Source: Microcebus murinus
Lineage: Eukaryota; Chordata; Mammalia; Primates; Cheirogaleidae
DNA: 64,000 bases
NCBI RefSeq assembly: GCF_040939455.1
Contig: NC_134111.1
Span: forward strand, 56,810,501 to 56,874,500
Direction: 5' to 3'
The notes beneath the pieces are model-generated. The model was not told the origin of the DNA, did not search any database, and saw only the letters and a program-made list of their open reading frames with translations. The position numbers were made by a program, and so were the translations under genes. Below are positions 56,769 through 64,000 of the stretch, piece after piece (the first letter of the stretch is position 1; every line of letters begins with the position of its first letter).

Positions 56769-57512
56769 ACTGTTTAAAGTCTCAGGCCCTCAAAATGAGT
56801 ATTCAAAAAAGAAATAAGATTATTTCCAAGTAGCTGTTTATTTTTTCAAAACAAAAACGTTTCTATTAGATTTTTGGTTTCCATGAAAGTGAACGAAGTC
56901 AAATAAATCTCTACATTCCAAAGCTTAAACTTTTGATGGGACAATCACAGATTTACTTTATATTTTATTTAAATATTAGCCCTTGCCTAATGACATCACT
57001 TCTACCCTGTTCTGCCAAGATAGATCGATGGGGGAGGGGGTAACGAGCTGGGTTAGCTACCACAATATGAGAAGACTGCTTCAGCCCTTGCTGAGTTGCT
57101 TCCTACCTCTCACTATGCTTACAGAAATAATTATGAGGACAAGGAAAGGAAAGAGCATGGGACATTCTATATCTGTTGTACTTTTTAATGCTTTATAATT
57201 TTAAATCACAACTTCTGCGATGAAGTGTAGTAGCTATGATCTATGATTAAAGGCAGATCTAAATTTTGAGGAGACAGAAACTTTTACAATGTTGGAGATC
57301 ATTATTAAGAAAAGGAATATAAAATTACAAATACAAAATCAACTAGGAAAGTATTTATTTAGACTGAGAAAAGAAATCACAACAAAATAAACAAATTTTG
57401 AAAAACTGAGAAATACTACCAACATCATAAAATCCAGGAGAACTATATTGTGTTAATTAGCTGCCTGACACCCATCTGTAATATTTTCTTACTACATTTT
57501 TTTTGGCTATAC

Positions 57513-57542
57513 AAATACACGCACACACACACACACACACAG
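57513..57542. repeat. (CA)n microsatellite
   Basis: ACACGCACACACACACACACA-type tract, about 12 CA units after an interruption. Confidence 0.95.
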
Positions 57543-57689
57543 TGTTCACTTCCTCATGATTATTAAAGAATATTTTCTATGGACAAAATGATGTCTTTCT
57601 TCTAGCATGATTGATTGAAATTAGTTTTTTATTATTAATAGTTTATAGAAGTATTATGTGTTTAAATCATAAGTGCCATATTACTGAAT

Positions 57690-57704
57690 ACACACACACA
57701 CACA
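57690..57704. repeat. (CA)n microsatellite, short
   Basis: About seven CA units. Confidence 0.9.
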
Positions 57705-59099
57705 AAATGAGAACCAAATTCTCTGCTTAAAATTTTGCACTTCAGATAACTGAAAGACTTTTCTACCTACCAGCTTCTGGGTTTATACATGTGAAACCTT
57801 TCTCTTTTATTTCACACATAAGTTGCTGCTGTAAGATATATACATATTGTAAAATGGCTCCACTGAATGATTTGGCCAGGTAGGCAGGATGACTATTCCT
57901 AGAGCCCATTGCCACACCAGGATAGCTAGTAATATTTTAGCTCAGCAAGGAAGTGACTGTGAACCATGTAAATATATCTCCCTAAACTGAAACTAAAATA
58001 TTCCCAATTCAACCTCTCCTTATCTAGACCTCAAACATGTCTGTGGCCACTCCACTGCCACCCGCCACAAGAAGAAATGTGGCAGAGGAAGCTGGAGCTG
58101 AAGGAGACAATGTTCTTAACTGATTATGAATAAAATATTCACCAAACACATGCTTTATATGAACACATTGAAGGGTCGTCCCAGAGTTTGGGGAGAGGCT
58201 CAGACATTTAAAAGGCTCTTTTGAGCTGAGGCTTCCTTGGGCTCGTAGTAAATCCACCTTCACTTTGTCTCTACATATTTTTTGGTCGCCTTTGGAGAGT
58301 TCTCAGATCCTTTAGGGCAGTTCCCCATTCCAGGTTAAGTCATCTGGGCTGTCATTTTCCATGTCCACCACCACAGAGAGTGCAATGCTGTCCAGGTTGG
58401 CTACTCAGATTAACTTGCTCCCAGACTCTACCAATTAGCTCAGTTAATCCAGGAAAGGCCAATGAGAATTTTCTGGGATTGAAATATGGCTGTTTAGGGA
58501 GAAAAATCCTCTCTCTACTGAAATGTTAAAGAGAAAAGGAGTCTGGGCCTATTGGTAACCAGTTTTTTCCTGCATGAAAAGATCTTGTTTGAGACTGAAG
58601 CCAGCATTTCAACACTTTATTGTAGATGGAAGCTGACAGTATTATTTTGAGTCTCTGGAGTTCACTATGTGCTCTCCTAACGCCTCCTTGTTGTTACAGA
58701 CAATAAATATTGTTACAACAATAAATTGTTGTTAAAGATAATAAAATTAAATTATTTTAACTAATTTGAGTGGAATTTCTAGCACTTATACCTCAAATTG
58801 ACCTGAGTAATATGTCCTTTCTTTTACTACATTAGAAAGTCTTAATTATTGTGTAAGTCTTAGTTATTGTGTAGCAATTATACAAAAATATAAATTTTAA
58901 AGTAACTCATTAATAAACATCTCCATCATTTCAAGAATTTCTCAAGTTTGGCAACACAACCAACATGAAATTACCAGGCACACAGGAGAGGGAGAAAAGT
59001 TGAACATATACACACAAATTAGTCCTTGTATTAAACTAATAAGTTTTAAATAAGGCAAGATATAAAATAATTTATGTTAAAATAGGTCTGATAGACTTA

Positions 59100-59700
59100 A
59101 AATATAAACTTCATTAACTCTGAGGCATTTTTATAGAGGATTTGTATTATCTGATCCAAACCAAGTGGTATAAAATAATTTATAAACTTAAATTTTAAAA
59201 ATGTATAATGCTAGTATCTGATAAAGAAAAAACTGAAAGCCCCTGAAATAAGATCAATCATATAAAATCATATGATTGGGGTGGCATTTAATATCAATGA
59301 GAAGGCCAAAGATTACCTGAATAATGTCATACTCAGAGTGAAACTAAATTCCATATGACTTAAAGCTAAATATAAAAAAATAATAAAATAAAAAATATTG
59401 TAACTATTTATATGACCTTGGAGTAGTGAATTCCATAAATGAAAAAAGATTTTTGTATCTTATATGAAAATAAAATTTTAAAATAAAAATACAAAAGACA
59501 AAATATAAAACACAAATGACAAACTAGAAAATTATATTTTAATGTATCTGTTAGAATAAAGGTAATATAAAAAAAGCTCTTGTAAATAAAAAAGGGGAAA
59601 AAAGTAAATCCTTTAGTAGACATGTAGATAAACAGGATTTTCTTCCCCAATATTAGAAAAAATATACATGATAATCATCAAAATACTGATAGTAGATAGA
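59100..59700 (+). mobile_element. degraded LINE-1/HAL1 ORF2 segment
   Basis: Faint but ordered ORF2 C-terminal landmarks: ACCTTGGAGTAGTGAATTCCATAAATGAAAAAAGA, then ATGACAAACTAGAAAATTATATTTTAATGTATCTG, AAAAAGCTCTTGTAAATAAAAAAGGGG, CCTTTAGTAGACATGTAGATAAACAGG. Very old; could also be HAL1. Confidence 0.5.
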
Positions 59701-61824
59701 TCTGGATATGGGGATTTTGTTTGCTATTTTGTGTCTTGTGATTTTTAAGATTAAGCATAATTAGAAAAAGCAAACAATATTTTTGTAACCTATAACCTAT
59801 GATAAGCCTTAGAGAAAAAACATTCTATGGAAAAGGTATTTGAGAAGGTGAGATCCAATCCTAAGTAGGATGTAACTTTCCATGAAATCATAGGTATTAG
59901 TTACTTGTTTCTATCTCATGTTATACTTTGGAAACAAAACTAAACATGAAAACCTTTATAATTTAGCCGTTTTATTAAACTAAATGCACCTAAGTCTGCA
60001 GTGTCATGGACTTTGGTATAGACTATTCTCCCACCCATTAGGTTGAGATGAATTACAGGTCTGGGTCACCCCCCACTCCCACCACTCCCAACTGTCAGCG
60101 CTTCAACAGTACCTTTCCCTTCTCCATAGGCCCAGGGCCCAGCTCAGTGCCCGATCATGAGAGTGCTCAATAGCTACTGGGTCAACTGAACTGACCTTGG
60201 CCACCATGATTATGAAACCTAATCCAGCAAGAGATGGTACAAAAAGAGTTAATTACTCTGTAGACTTTTACATGCTCAAGTGTTTTCATGGAAGCTCATT
60301 TACTAATTTAGTCTAAGTCACTTTTATTCTCCATTCATTTTCTATTTCACATACCCGAAATAGAAATGCATAGATTGTGAGATTTTAGTCACTTAATGTT
60401 TATGGGGAAAAAAAATCACAAAAAGTGTTCAAAATTTTCCCAGATATTTAGTATAAAATCATAGTCAAGATTAATTCAGACGAAAGAGATGTCCAAATGA
60501 AATTAGTACCAAATTTTTGATTAGATTAATTTATAAACATGACTTTAACAAATATTCAGAACCTCCAGTTAATATATCATTTCCAAAAGGATATTTGGCT
60601 AAATATGTTTTTAAGAATGTTTAATTTGTCATCAGCTATTATTTGCATAAATGCATCAAAAGTCTTGAAAGTGATTTTTCCTTTACATAGATTAATATTG
60701 TCATCTGAAGACTTATTTTTACTATTAAATTTCTTGGAAAGAGGTTTCTTGATAGGTAACCTAGTATATATGTTATACTAAACCAGTGACATTTGTAATA
60801 TCTTGATTAGTTAGTAAAGCCTGAATTAATGAGACTTCATTATTCTACCAATATTTTGAATAGAATATGATACAAAGCATATTTTTAAGAATGATCTTTA
60901 CTAACACAAAGGGTATTATTTAATGTAGAAAGCATTTATCTAAGATTTTTATTTATTCATAAGCATGTTAACATAAAAATAATGAAAATTCTAGCTTCAT
61001 TTGTTTTGAATAGTGGATCTTAAAAGTGTTTTTCCTCACTTTATGATCAAATATAAATATATATTTCTTCCATTATAGAATAATTCTAATATCTGTACTT
61101 TGAGCTATACTTAAATGTACTACTTTTACATTCAATTACACACCAAATCATCAAAATAAACACTGAGGATTATGAATTCCTGGCTTTTTAAATGACTCCT
61201 TATGTATATATCGTTTCTTTACAAATTGCTGCTTTTATTTAAAAGATAATCACTCATAGAATCAGACAATAACAGAAGTGAGAAATGATGTGGAGATTAC
61301 AAATTTACTCACACTTTACAACTCAATGTGTTAAAAAAATACATTAACTTTTTTTTTCTACAATTAATCTGATCTTTCTCAGGAATCTTCCTCACAAACC
61401 CGCTTACCATGAGCTGCCAGGAGCCCCTGCATGTCTGTCACTCTTAATCACACCACACCAGCCTTTCCTCTTTCCTGGGTTTCTACATGTTGCCAGTGGA
61501 CAGCTGGTCTAGTAGGTCTCCCCTTCCTGCCTCCACCCACAAGCCCACCCCAGGCTTCAAAGGGAATCGGGGATGAACGTCCCTTGTTTTTTTGCCTTCC
61601 CATTAATACCTATTTAATATTACGATTTGTTCTCCATGAATCAACCAAGATGGAGGGGGGAAGTCATGATATTCATGAACTTCTCACCTCCTCTAACTTT
61701 ATCTCTCTCTTGCAGTGCTCAGCAAGACCACCTAGGAAAGAATCAGTGGGCATGAAGACAGGCCATTTGAAAATACACAGTCAGAGGAGAATAAAGAATA
61801 AAAAAGAATAAAGCATACTTATAA
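59701..61824. other. unassigned AT-rich DNA
   Basis: About 2.1 kb. 61400-61740 is GC-richer and holds a 126-codon frame (61431-61811) with no recognised domain; its 3' end runs into the L1. Nothing else recognised. Confidence 0.45.
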
Positions 61825-63033
61825 GATTTAGAAAATAGCCTCAAAAGGGCAAATCTAAGAGTTTTTGACTTGAAAGCGGAGGTAGAAAGAGAGATTGGAG
61901 TAGAAAGTTTATTCAGATAAATAATGATAGAGAACTTTCCAAATCTAGAGAAAAATAATATTCAGGTACAAGAAGGTCACAAAACACCAAGTAGATTGAA
62001 CCCAAACAAGACTACCTCAAGGCATTTAATAATCAAGCTCCTAAAGGTCACAAATAAAGAAAAGCTCCTAAGAAAGCAAAAAAAAGAAAAAAATAACATA
62101 TAAAGGAGCTCCAATATGTCTGGCAGCAGCGTTGTCAGTGGAAACCTTATAGGCCAAGAGAGAGTGGCATGACATATTCAAAGTGCTGAAGGAATGAAAC
62201 CTTAACCCTAGAATATTATATCCTGCAAAAATATTCTTCACACATGAAAGAAAAATAAAAAGACTTTCCCAGACAAACAAAAATTGAGAGATTTCATCAA
62301 CACCAGACATGTCCTACAAGAAAGGTTAAAAGGAATTCTTCAATCTACAAAAAGAAAAGGACATTAGTGAACAGTAAGAAATCATCTGAAGGTATACAAC
62401 TCACTGGTAACAGTAAGTACACAAATACAGAATATTCTATTGCTCTAATTGCAGTGAATAAACCACTTATATCTTGAGCAGGAAGCCTAAAAGACACACT
62501 TATCAAAAATACCTACAACAACCTTTTGAGAGAAAATATAAAAAAATATGGATAGAAACAACAAAAAGTTTAAAAGTGGTGGTGGTGGGGTATGGAGTTA
62601 AAGGCTAGTATTTCTGTTAGATTTCTCTTTGCTTATTTATTTGTTAGTTTGTAATATGCTTAAAATAATTGGTTATAAAATGTTTTCTGCAAGCCTCATG
62701 GTAACCTCAAATCAAAAAACCCACAACAGATACACAAAAAGTAAAAAGCAAGAAATTAAAAAACACTAAAATAGAAAATCACTTTTAACAAAGGAAGACA
62801 AGAAGGAAGAAAGAAAGAGAAGACTGCAAAACAACCAGAAATCAAATAACAACATGGCAGTATTAAGTCTTTACCTGTCAATAATAACACTGAATGTGAA
62901 TGGACTAAACTCTCCAATCAAAAGACGAAGTGCCTGAATGGATAAAAAAACTGAGAGCTAACCATATGCTGTCTGCAAGAGACACACTTTACCTATAAAT
63001 ATACACATGAACTGAAAATAAAGGGATGGAAAA

Positions 63034-63101
63034 AGATATTGTATGCAAATGGAAACCAAAAAAGAGCAGATATTCTATGCAAATGGAAACAAAAAAAGAG
63101 T
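63034..63101. repeat. 34-bp tandem duplication
   Basis: Copies 63034-63067 and 63068-63101 share ATGCAAATGGAAAC and differ at three positions; they sit in the L1 endonuclease region, where the family normally has a single copy. Confidence 0.92.
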
Positions 63102-63215
63102 AGCTATACTTCTATCAGATAAAATAGATCTCAAGAAAAAAACTCTAAAAAGAGACAAAGAAGGTCATTGTATAATGATAAAGGAGTCAATTTAGCAAGA
63201 AGATATAACAATTCT

Positions 63216-63293
63216 TTTTAATTTTATTTCAAGAAAATATGAGAGTACAAACATTTTGGTTACATTTTATATCTTTGCCTCTCGCTAGCAAGG
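63216..63293 (-). mobile_element. 78-bp antisense L1 3'-end insertion
   Basis: The host L1 reads AACAATTCT-AAATATATATG without it; here AACAATTCT is duplicated (63207-63215 and 63294-63302) around a T-rich start and GAGAGTACAAACATTTTGGTTACATTTTATATC.TTGCCTCTCGCTAGCAAGG. Read antisense it ends TTGAAATAAAATT plus A-tail, like other L1 ends here. A severely truncated retrotransposition product. Confidence 0.9.
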
Positions 63294-64000
63294 AACAATT
63301 CTAAATATATATGTACCCAACACTGATGTGCCCAGATATATAAAGCAAATATTCTCAGAGCTAAAAAGAGAGATAGACCCCAAAGCAATAATCACTGGTG
63401 ACCTCAACACTCCACTTTCAGTATTGGAGAGATTATCCAGACAGAAAATCAACAGTGAAACATTGGACTTAACCTGCACTATAGACCAAATGGACCTAAT
63501 AGATATTTACAAAATGTTTTATCTAATATCTGCAAAATACCCATTCTTCTCCTCAGCTCATTCTTATTCTCATTCTCAGGGACAGATCATGGGTTAGGCT
63601 ACAAAATAAGTCTAAAAACTTGAAAAATATTGAAATCATACCAAGTATTTTCTCTGACCATAATGGAATAAAACTAGAAATCAATAAGAGGAACATTGGA
63701 AACTATACAAACACATGGAAATTAATCAATATGCTCCTGAATGACCAGTGGGTCAATGAAGAAATTAAGAAGGAAATTTAAAAATTTCTTAAAATAATTA
63801 AAAATGAAAATACAACATATCAAAACCTATGGGATAAAGAGAAAGCAGTAATAAGAGGAAAGTTTACAGCAGTTAAGTGCCTACATCAAAAGGGTAGAAA
63901 AGCTTCAAATAAACAACCTAATGATGCAGCTCAAAGAACCAGAAAAACAAAAGCAAACCAAACCCAAAATTATTAGAAAAGAAATAATAAAAATAAGAAT

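Larger units (their letters stand above)
56769..59098. other. unassigned DNA with CA repeats
   Basis: Two CA microsatellites, otherwise no family recognised. 57.85-58.60 kb is less AT-rich and unidentified; short duplications occur at 58690-58740 (TTGTTACAACAATAAA) and 58846-58880 (AGTCTTA.TTATTGTGTA). Confidence 0.4.
61825..64000 (+). mobile_element. old LINE-1 (L1MA/B-like), runs off window
   Basis: Upstream landmarks (CTAGAATATTATATCCTGCAAAAATATTCTTCACACATGAAAG; CAGACAAACAAAAATTGAGAGATTTCATCAACACCAGACATGTCCTACAAGAAAGG) lead into ORF2 at about 62850 (YLSIITLNVNGLN-type start). The endonuclease region has the GDLNTPLS motif (frame 63328-63597), followed by frame-broken sequence to the window edge. 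Interrupted by a 78-bp antisense insertion (63216-63293), and it contains a 34-bp tandem duplication (63034-63101). Stops and frameshifts make it inactive. Confidence 0.95.

Noticed and set aside
61431..61811. 126-codon sense frame with a CTCTCTTGCAG-type acceptor near 61716
   Set aside because: No recognised domain, low-complexity proline/serine segment, and the frame runs into L1 DNA.
1..64000. CRISPR arrays, operons, tRNA/rRNA genes, phage or bacterial genes
   Set aside because: No regularly spaced identical repeats, no tightly packed frames and no tRNA or rRNA genes were seen (tRNA-like parts belong to MIR SINEs); the sequence is vertebrate nuclear DNA.

Overview
The window reads as a gene-free stretch of a primate nuclear genome, most likely a lemur. 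Three Alu SINEs carry an AT-rich A(T)TTAATTG(G/A)CCAACT-type block between the left-monomer A-rich part and the GCCGGGCATGGTGGCGCATGCC right monomer; this arrangement is typical of strepsirrhine (lemur) Alus. A 355-bp TTAA-flanked element with piggyBac-like ends near 19.8 kb, and L1 3' ends ending ...GTACCCCCATAAT..GCTGAAATAAA, point the same way; young piggyBac copies have been described in mouse lemur. The species itself cannot be proved from this window. Base composition is AT-rich, with no CpG island, and no reading frame looks like a host gene.

Layout. 0-10 kb: an L1 3' end with perfect target-site duplication (TSD), an L2 tail, an inverted Alu, three MIR-type copies and long unassigned AT-rich DNA. 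10-19 kb: MER5A, a probable ERVL LTR, antisense LINE, MIRs, and old L1 and L2 tails. 19-26 kb: the piggyBac-like MITE, a lemur Alu with 16-bp TSD, a possible MaLR internal piece, a Tigger-type element, antisense L2, a hAT element and a second Tigger-type element. 26-35 kb: several LINE-1 pieces, including a 2.2-kb L1 with 5' inversion (twin priming) bounded by a 12-bp TSD (32222-34417). 35-45 kb: antisense MIRs, a MER2-like element, a palindromic DNA element, a second lemur Alu with TSD, and an L1MB-like copy splitting a small DNA-element remnant. 45-56 kb: L2 copies in both orientations, MER1-like and L1M insertions, and an L2 broken by a MER5A and a Tigger-type element, followed by an inverted Alu pair. 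56-64 kb: an MLT1-like LTR, microsatellites, AT-rich DNA, and an old L1 entering its ORF2 endonuclease region and running off the right edge, itself interrupted by a 78-bp antisense L1 scrap with 9-bp TSD.

Nothing here forms a pathway or operon. The only protein-like similarity seen is degraded L1 ORF2, plus a short acidic patch from a Tigger-type element. Repeat names come from remembered consensus patterns without any database search, so family-level names are firmer than subfamily names and edges are approximate unless a TSD is stated. No novel functional system was found; the most notable items are the piggyBac-like MITE, the twin-primed L1 and the nested insertions.
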